Positions 1 to 8,095 of a DNA stretch of 64,000 bases are shown piece after piece. Below the pieces are notes generated by a model that was not told where the DNA came from, made no database searches, and saw only the letters and a program-made list of their open reading frames with translations. The DNA is from Hyphococcus sp. (GTDB lineage Bacteria > Pseudomonadota > Alphaproteobacteria > Caulobacterales > Parvularculaceae). Location: contig JANQJK010000016.1 of assembly GCA_028281665.1 (NCBI GenBank), forward strand, positions 62,001 to 126,000. The letters are read 5' to 3'. Every line of letters starts with the position of its first letter. Position 1 is the stretch's first letter. A program made the position numbers and the translations under genes.

Positions 1-1
1 C

Positions 2-367
2 CCCGAGGGCGCTCCCGGCACGACAACGGAAATTGTTGTTTCCGATCTTGCAGGCAATGTCGTCTACAGCGAACAGGCCGGCAGTCAGCGCCGGGAATTT
101 ACATGGCGCGGTGAAAACGGCGAGGGCGGGACAGCGCCGAATGGCGACTATGTCGTGAGCATCAATCGGTATAACGAGGGCGAACTCGTTGAGGTTGCTC
201 AACCGATCGCCTTCACGCGGGTCATCCAGGCGCGCTTTGAAGAAACAGGCGTGAGGCTGGTGCTTGAAAACGGCGCGATTGTCAGTCCGTCGGAAATCGC
301 CGCGTTGCGCAGCGCGCCTTCAGCGTCGCAAGGCGATGCTTCAGACGTCCTGCCGGGCGACGTTTAG
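2..367 (+). CDS. flgD: Flagellar hook-capping protein FlgD, C-terminal part (truncated by window edge)
   Basis: FlgD caps the growing hook and is needed for hook subunit assembly. The reading frame is open from base 2, so only the last 121 residues are visible. They contain the FlgD Ig-like region: a beta-rich stretch (EIVVSDLAGNVVYSE), then a WRGENGEGGTAPNGDY segment that matches the conserved W-x-G-x-N/D-x-x-G-x-x-x-P-x-G-x-Y pattern of the family. The C-terminus is a short Ala/Ser-rich tail. The true start is left of the window. The last 27 bases overlap tail to tail with the minus-strand FliL-like gene. The flanking flg genes agree with the call. Confidence 0.88.
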   Translation, partial: PEGAPGTTTEIVVSDLAGNVVYSEQAGSQRREFTWRGENGEGGTAPNGDYVVSINRYNEGELVEVAQPIAFTRVIQARFEETGVRLVLENGAIVSPSEIAALRSAPSASQGDASDVLPGDV

Positions 368-892
368 GATCAGGACGTCAACGACGTCCTCTCCCAGTAC
401 GGTTTTTGCGGAAGTTAATAGACGCGCGCGGATTTGCGCGAGGTTTTCCTGCTCAAGCAGGCTGCCGCCAAACGCATCTTCATTTGAGAGTTGCAACAGC
501 GTTTTAAGAAGCGCGTCCCGAACCTTCGGTTCGCGCGAATAGGCGTTTTCCGTCGCTGACGGATCAAGTTCCAGATTGATGTCCAGAATGACCAGTGCGG
601 AGACGTTGTTTCGCGATACGACCGGCACGACAAATTGCCGGCTGAATTTCATGAATCCTGTCGATTCGCCGCTGTCCTTGTCCTTGCCGCCATATTTGCC
701 GTCTTTCTTCGATTTCTTTTTTTTCTCTTTTTCTTTTTCCGGCTTGGCGTTGTCTTTTTTTGCCTGCTTGTCGCCGCCGCTGTCCGCTGATGCGAGCGTC
801 GGTTTTTGCGACCCCGTGCTCAGCGAGACGCCAACATAGGCGCCCCCGGCAACGGCGATGACCTGAATAACAATGGCGATAATCTTAATCAT
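341..892 (-). CDS. FliL-like small membrane protein (second FliL-type gene of the cluster)
   Basis: A 183-residue protein with one N-terminal membrane segment (about residues 3-22), a Lys/Glu-rich linker (about 38-68) and a C-terminal domain of about 110 residues. The domain has the features of the FliL periplasmic fold: a strand with VSALVILDINLELD, a helix carrying REPKVRDALLKTLLQL, and a final strand DVVDVLILNVARQDV that parallels the FliL ending in the protein at 8087-8593. FliL surrounds the stator and supports torque. It lies 5 bp after flgH, so it is probably the last gene of the operon, and its 3' end overlaps flgD by 27 bp on the other strand. Family assignment rests on pattern only; a rotor or stator accessory role is inferred. 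Confidence 0.6.
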   Translation of the reverse strand: MIKIIAIVIQVIAVAGGAYVGVSLSTGSQKPTLASADSGGDKQAKKDNAKPEKEKEKKKKSKKDGKYGGKDKDSGESTGFMKFSRQFVVPVVSRNNVSALVILDINLELDPSATENAYSREPKVRDALLKTLLQLSNEDAFGGSLLEQENLAQIRARLLTSAKTVLGEDVVDVLILNVARQDV

Positions 893-897
893 GGTTC

Positions 898-1653
898 CTA
901 GTAGGGCAGGACTGCGTCAAGGATCTTCTGGCCGTAGCGCGGCTGTTGTACGTCGCTGATAACGCCGCGTCCGCCATAAACGACACGGGCGTCGGCGATC
1001 TTCTCGTAAGTGATGGTATTCTGCCGTGAGATGTCTTCCGGCCGGATGATACCCGCGACCTGCAAGTCGCGTAACTCGTGATTAACACGCACTTCCTGAC
1101 TACCGGTTATCACCATATGTCCATTTGGCAGCATATGCGTAACCGTTGCGGCGACACGCAACGTCACTTTTTCCTCGCGCCGAATGTTGCCATCGCCGTT
1201 CGTTGCGGAGGACGACGAGGCGTCAATCGCTGGATCGAGCGTCGCGCCATTGGGCAGGACGTCAGATGCAAGGCTGGCGAGACCGAAGAAGTTCGGAATG
1301 GAGAGCCCTTCCGTGGCGTCCCGCGTGCGGTCGGTCCGGTTTTTGATTTCGGCTTCGTCGTCGATCTCGATAACAACCGTCAGAATATCGCCCAGCGTGC
1401 GCGCTCGGCGGTCGCCGAACAAGGAGGTCGGGCCGGACTGCCAAAGCGAGCCCGCTGATGCTGCCTCGTCGACCTCCGGTGCCGTCATGCCGGCGAGGGC
1501 GAGACGTTCGGCTGCGGCCGTTGGCACCTCCTGTCGCGGCGCGCCCGGCGGGGACATATGCGGTGCGGTGAAAGCGTGATCGAGGCGCCCGACACACGCC
1601 GTCGTCATCTGGCACGCGGCGATAACCGCGATGCAGGAAACAGTCTTTTTCAT
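898..1653 (-). CDS. flgH: Flagellar L-ring lipoprotein FlgH
   Basis: FlgH forms the outer-membrane L ring through which the rod passes. The 251-residue length fits the family. The N-terminus is a lipoprotein signal with cysteines at residues 14 (IAAC) and 20 (TTAC); the first matches the lipobox better. Family motifs visible include SLWQSGPTSLFGDRRARTLG, the ILTVVIEIDDEAEIKN segment and the C-terminal GIIRPEDISRQNTI with VYGGRGVISDVQQP. It overlaps flgA by 4 bp (ATGA), so translation is coupled in the order flgF-flgG-flgA-flgH. Only the length of the linker after the signal peptide varies from typical sequences. Confidence 0.95.
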   Translation of the reverse strand: MKKTVSCIAVIAACQMTTACVGRLDHAFTAPHMSPPGAPRQEVPTAAAERLALAGMTAPEVDEAASAGSLWQSGPTSLFGDRRARTLGDILTVVIEIDDEAEIKNRTDRTRDATEGLSIPNFFGLASLASDVLPNGATLDPAIDASSSSATNGDGNIRREEKVTLRVAATVTHMLPNGHMVITGSQEVRVNHELRDLQVAGIIRPEDISRQNTITYEKIADARVVYGGRGVISDVQQPRYGQKILDAVLPY

Positions 1654-2075
1654 AGGTTCGCCTTTACAGAGTCTGACCCGGTGACGACTACCGTCACGAT
1701 GCGTTTCGATCCGAGATTCATGACGCGAATGCGGTCGCCCAGTGCGCCGTTATCCAGCGCGCGGCCCTCGGCGGATATGGTCATCGCGCCCCGTGCAAAC
1801 TCCATCTGGACGATGGCGTTGCGTTTGATCAGGGTCGGCGGTCGAAGCTTCGACTCGTCGATCGGCTGACCGCGATAGAAGGCGCGATTGGCTTCCATGC
1901 CGATAATGTCGACCGCGCGGCGCAACGCGACGCGATCGTCCGGTGTGATTATGTCGGCCGCGGAGATAATGGACCCCGCGCGGATATTTCGTGCAGCGAC
2001 GACATCCTCGGCGACAGCGGACTCGATACTGGTTCCGAGAACTGACATTGCGATTACGCCGGCGAATTTTTTCAT
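1650..2075 (-). CDS. flgA: Flagella basal body P-ring formation protein FlgA (short form)
   Basis: FlgA is the periplasmic chaperone that assists P-ring (FlgI) assembly. This is a short version of 141 residues: a signal peptide (about 1-22, cleavage near AVA-ED) followed directly by the SAF-type domain (ARNIRAGSIISAADI and GQPIDESKLRPP) and the C-terminal domain (IVQMEFARGAMTISAEGRAL, GDRIRVMNLGSKRIV). The N-terminal extension of enterobacterial FlgA is absent, which is common in alphaproteobacteria. It lies 4 bp after flgG and overlaps flgH by 4 bp. Confidence 0.92.
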   Translation of the reverse strand: MKKFAGVIAMSVLGTSIESAVAEDVVAARNIRAGSIISAADIITPDDRVALRRAVDIIGMEANRAFYRGQPIDESKLRPPTLIKRNAIVQMEFARGAMTISAEGRALDNGALGDRIRVMNLGSKRIVTVVVTGSDSVKANL

Positions 2076-2079
2076 GACA

Positions 2080-2865
2080 TCACCTGATCTGCGTTGTCGC
2101 GCCCATCATCTGATCGGCGGCGGAAATGACTTTGGAATTGAGTTCGTAGCCGCGCTGCGCCTCGATCAATTCAGCGATCTGCTGCACGACATCGACATTC
2201 GACTCTTCAAGGTGGCCCTGGCGCAGCGTCCCGCGGCCATCCTGACCGGGCTGACCTTGCGCCGGCGTGCCCGACGCGGCGGTTTCGCGGTAAAGATTGC
2301 CGCCGAGCGGTTCGAGCCCTTTTTCGTTGGCGAAGGAAGCAAGCGTAAGGGCGCCGATGGACTGTTCGCCCGTCTGCCCCGTGAGCTGCACGAAAATTTC
2401 GCCGTCTGGGTTGATGGTGATGCGGCGGGTATCAAGCGGGATGGTGATGTTGCCGGCGATCGGGAAACCGTCGGCGTTCACGATAACGCCTTCGGAGGAG
2501 CGCTTCAGGGCGCCGTCGCGCGTATACGCGGTCTCGCCGGAGGGAAGCGTTACTTCCAGAAACCCTCGGCCTTCGATCGCGACATCAAGATCGCCGCCCG
2601 TCGCTTTCAGCGTGCCTTGCGACATGTCGACGGAGATCGATGCGGTTTTGACGCCGAGTCCCAGCTGAACCCCTTCCGGCACAACTTCACCGGTCGCCGA
2701 GGAAGAGGCGCCCGCCGCCCGAACAATCTGATAGTGCAGATCGGCGAACTCCGCCCGGCGCGTGCCGTAGGCGGTCGTGTTCATGTTGGCGAGGTTGTTG
2801 GAAATAACCTCCACCCTTTTTTGCTGGGCGTCCATGCCGGTCGCCGCGATGCTTAGTGCGCGCAT
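2080..2865 (-). CDS. flgG: Flagellar distal rod protein FlgG
   Basis: FlgG builds the distal rod of the basal body. The 261 residues match the usual length of about 260. The N-terminal signature of rod/hook proteins is present (VISNNLANMNTTAYG), as is the C-terminal heptad helix (EESNVDVVQQIAELIEAQRG followed by YELNSKVI). A clear ribosome-binding site, GAGGAG, lies 7 bases upstream of the ATG. It follows flgF after 28 bp and precedes flgA by 4 bp. Confidence 0.97.
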   Translation of the reverse strand: MRALSIAATGMDAQQKRVEVISNNLANMNTTAYGTRRAEFADLHYQIVRAAGASSSATGEVVPEGVQLGLGVKTASISVDMSQGTLKATGGDLDVAIEGRGFLEVTLPSGETAYTRDGALKRSSEGVIVNADGFPIAGNITIPLDTRRITINPDGEIFVQLTGQTGEQSIGALTLASFANEKGLEPLGGNLYRETAASGTPAQGQPGQDGRGTLRQGHLEESNVDVVQQIAELIEAQRGYELNSKVISAADQMMGATTQIR

Positions 2866-2893
2866 AATATTCTCCTCATTCTAAGGGCGCGTG

Positions 2894-3613
2894 TTATTGC
2901 GTCTGCCCAAGCGTTCGAACGGTTCGTGAGATCCGTTCATTTTCGTCCTCTGTAAATCGTTTGCTTGCTTCATACGTACGCTGAACTTCTATCAGTCGCG
3001 CCATTTCCTCGATGGCGTTCACATTCGATCCTTCAACAACTCCCTGGCGCACCCGGGCGTCTTCCAGAGCGGTAAATCCGCCCTGGGCCTCAAACAGGTT
3101 GCGGCCCTCGCGCACCAGGCCGGCGGAATCGGCGGTAACGACACCCAGTCTCGCAACAGGCTGCCCGCCGGCGAAGATGGAGCCGTCTTCGGCGACGGTG
3201 ATACTGTTTTGCCCCTGCGGTATCGTGATGGCGCCGCCGCTTTCGTCCAGAATTCGCAATTGCTGCGAGTTCACCAGCTCGCGTTCCGCGTTGAGCGAGA
3301 ACGCGCCGTCGCGGGTCAGGCGTTCGCCGTCCTGCGTTTCGACGAGAAAAAATCCGTCGCCGTCGATCGCAACATCCAGCGGTTCGTTCGTAATGGTGAG
3401 TTCGCCGGCGCTGAGATCGACAAAGCGCCTGCTGAGCGTCGACATGGAAAGGCTCGGGTCTTCGTTTTGCAGTGCTGCAATGTGCTCCGCGAATACGGAG
3501 CCCTCGCGGCGGTAGCCGTTCGTGTTCATATTGGCGAGATTGTTCGCAACCGCCGTGAGTTCGCGTTGCAATCCGATCTGCCGTGACAAGCCTACATAAC
3601 CAGCATTATCCAT
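2894..3613 (-). CDS. flgF: Flagellar proximal rod protein FlgF
   Basis: FlgF is a proximal rod subunit. The protein has 239 residues with the rod-family N-terminal motif VANNLANMNTNGYRR and the C-terminal helix (VEGSNVNAIEEMARLIEVQR, TYEASKRF). The start codon lies 8 bp inside the end of the 770-residue upstream gene, so the two are probably translationally coupled. It is distinguished from FlgG by its shorter length and by its position next to flgG, as is usual for this pair. Confidence 0.94.
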   Translation of the reverse strand: MDNAGYVGLSRQIGLQRELTAVANNLANMNTNGYRREGSVFAEHIAALQNEDPSLSMSTLSRRFVDLSAGELTITNEPLDVAIDGDGFFLVETQDGERLTRDGAFSLNAERELVNSQQLRILDESGGAITIPQGQNSITVAEDGSIFAGGQPVARLGVVTADSAGLVREGRNLFEAQGGFTALEDARVRQGVVEGSNVNAIEEMARLIEVQRTYEASKRFTEDENERISRTVRTLGQTQ

Positions 3614-5918
3614 CGCTCAGGATCTCCTCGAACGCATTGATTTCCTGCGCTGTCGCATCGGAAACCGCTCTTGCCCGTTCCAGCGCCGCGCCGTCTGTGT
3701 TTTTGAGAAAGAGACTGTTCAGGCCGGCCTTGATGGTCGCCGCCTGGTCGGAGAGGGCGGCGTCGACAACGCCCGGTAGTGATGCTTCGCCGCTCATATA
3801 GGCGGTGAGGCCATATCGGATCGCGTCCTTGTCATTGAAGCTGTTCGGATCGATGTTGCGAAATCCGGCGCTGGCCGCCTGCCAGTTTCGCGCCAGCCAC
3901 CCGGCGCGCGATTTCAGGTTCGCGCGGATTTTTTCATCGCTTATGGTCGCCGCCGTTGCGAGGGCGGCGTGATAATTCATTTGCCGGATGTTCGCTTTTG
4001 CGACGAGCGCGCCGAAGGCGGGGTCCGTGGCGTGGGGCGCGGCGAACCGGATGGCGGCGCTTGCATCGCCGGCGGCGAGGGCGGCCGTTGCAAGTTTTTC
4101 GCTTGCGTTGCGGTCGGGCGCGGCGCCGGTTTTCGTCATCAATTCAAGGGATAGGTTCGGCAATCCGGCGTTCAAGGCGACGTCGGCGGCGAGCGTGCGC
4201 AGCTCGCGCCGCGTACCTCTCACATCAATCCAGCTTTCATGAGCGAGGTAGGCTTCCAGCGCCGATGTCTGTAGCAACGCATCTTTGCCCGACAATGCGC
4301 GCATGATCATCGCGCTTGCCGACGCGGCGGCCATTTCGCCGTTGTCCGGCGATTTCGGCGCCTCGTTCTTCAATAGAAGCATCGCAGCGTCGAGATTGCC
4401 CGCCGCGGCCCAGGAATAGGCCTCAAAGAAAGCAGCGCGCGACGACCCGGCGATCTTGGCCAGCGCGCCGATGTCTTCCACAAATCCTTCATGGGGATCG
4501 CCGCCCCGTTCTGTATAAGCCTCCGCCAGCGCGAGCAGCGCTTCGTCCGATGCCGCCGAATCGTCCGTCGCAACCTCAAGAAGGGACTCGCGGGAGGTCT
4601 CGTCTTCCGCATCGTGATCATCGAGGCGCGTTCGAACATATTTGAGTTCCGGAGAAAGCTTCTCGCTGTCGCCGACGGCAATGTCGAACAGGCTCTGGGC
4701 GGCGTCCCACGCTTCAAGGTCCGCCATTTTCACGGCGAGACGCGTGGCGATATGCGTTTTCAGCCGGCTCGGAAGCGTTTCAATCGCGCGGCCGGAACGG
4801 TCATATTCGGCGGCCGCCGTCGGGTCGGGGTTCGCCACGGCCAGCCATAGCGCATGTGCGCCTGAACAGTTTTTTGCGCTGAGCAGCGGTCCTTCCGGGT
4901 CAAGCGGTCGCTCCGCAACAGCGCGCGCAACTTCATACAGCGCCGCGACATCCGCGTTTTTGTCTTTCAGTACAGAGAGCGCCTCCTCACCGAACCCGAT
5001 CGCGAGGAAGCCATTGGCGAGTTTGCGCAGTACGGCCTCCCGTTCGACGCCTGTCGTTTCTCCCAGCCGCACCTGCAACGCCTCAATCTCCACAAGCGGA
5101 TCGTTTTCGAAATCGCTGCCGTCAATGGTCAGATCGTGATCGCTCAAGCATTGGCTCGGCGCCGGAGCCGAAACGGGCGCGGGCGCAGGACCGGAAGCAG
5201 GGCCGGGCAGGGTGTCCGTAGAAGCCCGCAGGATCGATTGCGCCGCCCGCGATGTCGCCGGCGCCGGCGGTTTCTCTTTCTGTTCCGTCGTCGCCGTTTC
5301 CGAGGACGGCTCGCGAAGGGCGTCGCTGTCCGCCGCATCGGCAGTTTCGGTAGCCTCGGCGATGCCCGAGCTTCCATTTGCCGGAGCGCCCTTTAGATTA
5401 ATAAGACCTTCATCTGCGGCCTGCTGGAGCAAATCCATCATCCGGTCGTGCGCCTGCGCGACGGTCAGCGTATCGTCCGCAGCGGCTACGGATTTCCTGG
5501 GCGCGGGTTTCGTCAATTGTGTTGGCTGACGGTCCGCGCGGCGCGCAGTTGAGGCGTCAGGTCCGCCGGCGATGTCGATCACGATTTTTCCGTCCGGGGC
5601 CCGCAGCGACCGAACCGAACAATCGCAGTTCATCCGGAATTCGACTGTGTTGGCGTCCGCTTGGGTCGCGCGATTGACGCGAAACGCCTTTTGCCGGTCG
5701 TTGACGGCGCCGAGGTCGATCTCTGTGGCTGCGCCAATATTCCGTAAACGAATGATACGGCCCGATGTCTCTATTGCCAGACCGGGGTCGCCGCCGGCGA
5801 TGACGATACGCGAGAAATCGCCGTGTTCGCCCGCCGAAATAGCGACGGACGGGTCCGCCGCCAGGGCCGGCGTTGACGCAAGCGCAGCAGCGCTGATGAA
5901 AAACAGCTTTTGCATCAT
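3606..5918 (-). CDS. Large exported helical-repeat protein of the flagellar operon (MotC-like position)
   Basis: Not assigned to a named family with certainty. The 770 residues comprise a signal peptide (1-20, cut near ALA-AD), a beta-rich domain (about 22-120) with a Cys-Asp-Cys motif, a low-complexity Pro/Ala/Ser linker (about 125-260, with PAPAPVSAPAPS) and a long helical region (about 270-770) with Ala-rich TPR-like pairs. Its start overlaps the motA stop by 4 bp and its end overlaps flgF by 8 bp, so it is embedded in the motor operon. With a MotE-like gene two genes upstream, the arrangement resembles rhizobial MotC/MotE, where periplasmic MotC acts with the stator. That role is inferred from position and architecture. 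Confidence 0.55.
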   Translation of the reverse strand: MMQKLFFISAAALASTPALAADPSVAISAGEHGDFSRIVIAGGDPGLAIETSGRIIRLRNIGAATEIDLGAVNDRQKAFRVNRATQADANTVEFRMNCDCSVRSLRAPDGKIVIDIAGGPDASTARRADRQPTQLTKPAPRKSVAAADDTLTVAQAHDRMMDLLQQAADEGLINLKGAPANGSSGIAEATETADAADSDALREPSSETATTEQKEKPPAPATSRAAQSILRASTDTLPGPASGPAPAPVSAPAPSQCLSDHDLTIDGSDFENDPLVEIEALQVRLGETTGVEREAVLRKLANGFLAIGFGEEALSVLKDKNADVAALYEVARAVAERPLDPEGPLLSAKNCSGAHALWLAVANPDPTAAAEYDRSGRAIETLPSRLKTHIATRLAVKMADLEAWDAAQSLFDIAVGDSEKLSPELKYVRTRLDDHDAEDETSRESLLEVATDDSAASDEALLALAEAYTERGGDPHEGFVEDIGALAKIAGSSRAAFFEAYSWAAAGNLDAAMLLLKNEAPKSPDNGEMAAASASAMIMRALSGKDALLQTSALEAYLAHESWIDVRGTRRELRTLAADVALNAGLPNLSLELMTKTGAAPDRNASEKLATAALAAGDASAAIRFAAPHATDPAFGALVAKANIRQMNYHAALATAATISDEKIRANLKSRAGWLARNWQAASAGFRNIDPNSFNDKDAIRYGLTAYMSGEASLPGVVDAALSDQAATIKAGLNSLFLKNTDGAALERARAVSDATAQEINAFEEILSDG

Positions 5919-6781
5919 GCCGCCTTCTGAACCTCTTTCAGCGCTTCCTCGATTTCGGAGAAGCTCGGACGATGTTTTCGCGGCGCATTGCGGCGCGCGA
6001 CTTCGACGCAGAGTTGGGGCGTGTGCTTGTTCAGGCTGGCGACCAGCGCCTCGCGTATCAAATTGTAAAAGAGCTGCTCTTCCTCGTGGATCTGCTTCAC
6101 CTTGTCGGCGAATGGGCCAACGAGGCCGTAGGCGAGAAAGACGCCGAGGAAGGTCCCCACGAGCGCGCCGCCGATCATCTGCCCAAGGACTTCAGGCGGT
6201 TTGTCGATGGACGCCATGGTCTTGATAACGCCGAGAACGGCGGCGACAATGCCGAGCGCGGGCAGGCCGTCGGCCATTTTCTGCAGCGCGTGCGCGCCGT
6301 GAAGGCTGTCGTGATGCAGTCCCTCGATCTGCTTTTCCAGCAGTTCTTCAACCTGGTGCGGATTGTCGAAATTCATGATCATGGAGCGGATCGTGTCGCA
6401 GATCATCTCCATGGCGGCGGCGTCTTTTTTTATTTTCGGATACTGACTGAAAATCGTCGAGTCGTCGGGGTTTTCAATGTGCTGTTCGATCTCGACCGGA
6501 CTTTCCTTTGCGATCTTCACAAGGGAGAACATCAGGCAAAGCAGGTCCTGATAATCCTTCTTCTTCCATTTCGGACCGCTGAACACTCTGGTGATGTCGC
6601 CCAGTGTGTGTTTGATCACCGTTACGGAGTTGCCGACAACGAAGGCGCCGACAGCGGCGCCGCCGATAATCATCATCTCGTAAGGCAGGGAATTGAGAAT
6701 AATAGCGAACTTGCCGCCGGCTATCATGTAGCCGCCGGCGACCATCGCCAACGTGATTATAATGCCAAGAATGGCTCCCAT
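5915..6781 (-). CDS. motA: Flagellar motor stator protein MotA
   Basis: MotA forms the proton channel with MotB and contacts FliG to drive rotation. The 288-residue protein has four predicted membrane segments: two at the N-terminus (about 2-22 and 32-52) and two after the cytoplasmic loop (about 165-190 and 200-222). The loop carries charged residues. Conserved proline contexts are visible (GLPALGIVAAVLGVIKT and YGLVGPFADKV), corresponding to the two functional prolines of the family. Its partner motB is encoded at 19025-19858 rather than next door. A candidate CtrA site lies upstream at 6847-6861. Confidence 0.96.
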   Translation of the reverse strand: MGAILGIIITLAMVAGGYMIAGGKFAIILNSLPYEMMIIGGAAVGAFVVGNSVTVIKHTLGDITRVFSGPKWKKKDYQDLLCLMFSLVKIAKESPVEIEQHIENPDDSTIFSQYPKIKKDAAAMEMICDTIRSMIMNFDNPHQVEELLEKQIEGLHHDSLHGAHALQKMADGLPALGIVAAVLGVIKTMASIDKPPEVLGQMIGGALVGTFLGVFLAYGLVGPFADKVKQIHEEEQLFYNLIREALVASLNKHTPQLCVEVARRNAPRKHRPSFSEIEEALKEVQKAA

Positions 6782-6846
6782 GAAACAACACCTTTACGAG
6801 CGCCGAAAGAACGGTTTGCGCATCTCCGGTGTGTAAAGATTTATGC

Positions 6847-6861
6847 TTAATATGCCGTAAA
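6847..6861 (-). promoter_or_regulatory. Candidate CtrA-like site upstream of motA
   Basis: The forward strand reads TTAA-TATGCCG-TAAA, which on the minus strand is TTTA-N7-TTAA. This is one base off the TTAA-N7-TTAA core recognised by CtrA in alphaproteobacteria. It lies in the 92-bp gap between motE-like and motA, about 70 bp before the motA start, and could serve an internal promoter. Such short motifs also occur by chance. Confidence 0.35.
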
Positions 6862-6873
6862 ATGCGCAGGCAA

Positions 6874-7518
6874 TTATTGCCGGCGCACAGCTGCATTGCG
6901 GCTCGCGATGATGAGACTCGCTTCGTAGGCTTTGTCGGTGTTCATATTCGTTAAAATAAGCGCAGCGTTCTCGCTGTTCATTTGAGTCAGGAAACCGGCA
7001 GCGAAAGTCGGGTCCATTTTGTCAAAAATCTCACCGGCTTTTTGCGGCTTCATCTGTTCGTACATTTTCGACAAGAGGTCGATGTCGTTTTGTGCGGCTT
7101 CATCAGCGAAAGAGACAAGTTCGGATAGGGAAGCATTGCTTTTTTTAAGTTCGACCAGTTTTTCATCAACGCGCGCTTCGATAATTTCCAGATAGCGAAG
7201 CCGATCGTCGAGATCGCTTTCCTTCTGGTCGAGGGCTACATGGCGTTCTCTAAGCGCTTTTAGAAGCCGTTCCTTCTCCAGCGGGTCGTTGAGCGCATCG
7301 GCGAGATCCGCCGTGCGTTCGTCAATGACAGCGGGCGCCTTGCTTTCCGCGGGGGCCATTGTTTTTTCCGCCATCTTCGTCGCCTCTTTTTCAATCGGCG
7401 TCTTTTCGGCGAGTGGTTTGTCGGGCGCATTCAGCGAAGCATCGGCAACGCCGATCATGCGGCCGACAAAGGAACACGCAAAAATCACCGCAATAATGAC
7501 GAGCGGATTTACCTTCAC
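6874..7518 (-). CDS. MotE-like flagellar protein (MgtE N-domain-like C-terminus)
   Basis: MotE proteins are exported or membrane-anchored chaperones of the motor accessory protein MotC in rhizobia, and homologues lie in flagellar clusters of other alphaproteobacteria. This 214-residue protein has an N-terminal hydrophobic anchor (about 6-20), a Glu/Lys-rich linker, a coiled coil (about 85-135, with LDQKESDLDDRLRYLEIIEA) and a C-terminal helical domain (about 145-205) with YEQMKPQKAGEIFDKMDPTF and LTNMNTDKAYEASLI, the pattern of MgtE intracellular N-domains. It overlaps the upstream DUF6468 gene by 4 bp. Confidence 0.72.
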   Translation of the reverse strand: MKVNPLVIIAVIFACSFVGRMIGVADASLNAPDKPLAEKTPIEKEATKMAEKTMAPAESKAPAVIDERTADLADALNDPLEKERLLKALRERHVALDQKESDLDDRLRYLEIIEARVDEKLVELKKSNASLSELVSFADEAAQNDIDLLSKMYEQMKPQKAGEIFDKMDPTFAAGFLTQMNSENAALILTNMNTDKAYEASLIIASRNAAVRRQ

Positions 7519-8075
7519 GCCGCTTCTCCCTTAACAGCGTTATTGTCGTCCACGACAATTGAAACATCGATGGCGCCGCCATCTTCGTCGAAATTCGTCG
7601 CAGGCGGGGCGTCAGTCGGCGCCGGCGTTTCGGTCGGCGAGCCGGTTTCAGCGAGACGGACGGATTCAGAAACGTAAGACGCTTCGAGAGCGTCAAGCAG
7701 TTGATAGGAAATCTCCTGCGCTTCCTTGACATGCGGCGACAGTGTCTCGACGAGGTTCTTTGTCGCCGTTTCCGTTTCCTGCACTGCTGACTGGCTGATT
7801 TCAGTGATCTGTTGCATCAGTTCACGTAATTCAGGGATTTTCTTGTCTGCTTCGGTCAGAAGCTGTTCCAGCGCTGCGGAGTTTTCCGTCGCCGCGTCCT
7901 TTGTCGATGCAATTGCGGTCTGGATTTCCTCCGCCGACTGGGTCAGCGCCACGATGCCGGAGTGGATGCCGTCCTTCGTATTGGTGACGGATTTGATGCG
8001 CGTACTCAGCACCCAGCAGTAAAAACATGCGGCGCCTGTTGCAGCAAGCAGCAGAAAATCGACAATAAGGGCCAT
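7515..8075 (-). CDS. DUF6468-type flagellar cluster membrane protein
   Basis: A 186-residue protein with one N-terminal membrane segment (MALIVDFLLLAATGAACFYC), a helical, probably coiled-coil middle (about 25-125, rich in Glu, Gln and Thr) and a Pro/Thr/Asp-rich tail. This architecture and position (fliL-DUF6468-motE-like-motA) match the DUF6468 family found in alphaproteobacterial flagellar clusters. No molecular function is known to me. The start is supported by AGGAG 7 bases upstream. That ribosome-binding site lies within a small palindrome overlapping the fliL stop codon (8079-8095). Confidence 0.7.
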   Translation of the reverse strand: MALIVDFLLLAATGAACFYCWVLSTRIKSVTNTKDGIHSGIVALTQSAEEIQTAIASTKDAATENSAALEQLLTEADKKIPELRELMQQITEISQSAVQETETATKNLVETLSPHVKEAQEISYQLLDALEASYVSESVRLAETGSPTETPAPTDAPPATNFDEDGGAIDVSIVVDDNNAVKGEAA

Positions 8076-8078
8076 CGT

Positions 8079-8095
8079 CTAAACTCCTAGTTTAG
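8079..8095 (-). promoter_or_regulatory. Palindrome spanning the fliL stop codon and the ribosome-binding site of the next gene
   Basis: On the transcribed strand the sequence is CTAAACT-AGG-AGTTTAG: a 7-bp perfect stem with a 3-base loop. It contains the fliL stop codon (TAG, 8087-8089) and the AGGAG that precedes the DUF6468 gene. Ribosomes finishing fliL would open the stem, so the arrangement could couple translation of the two genes. The stem is short and AT-rich, so its stability in the cell is uncertain. Confidence 0.4.
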
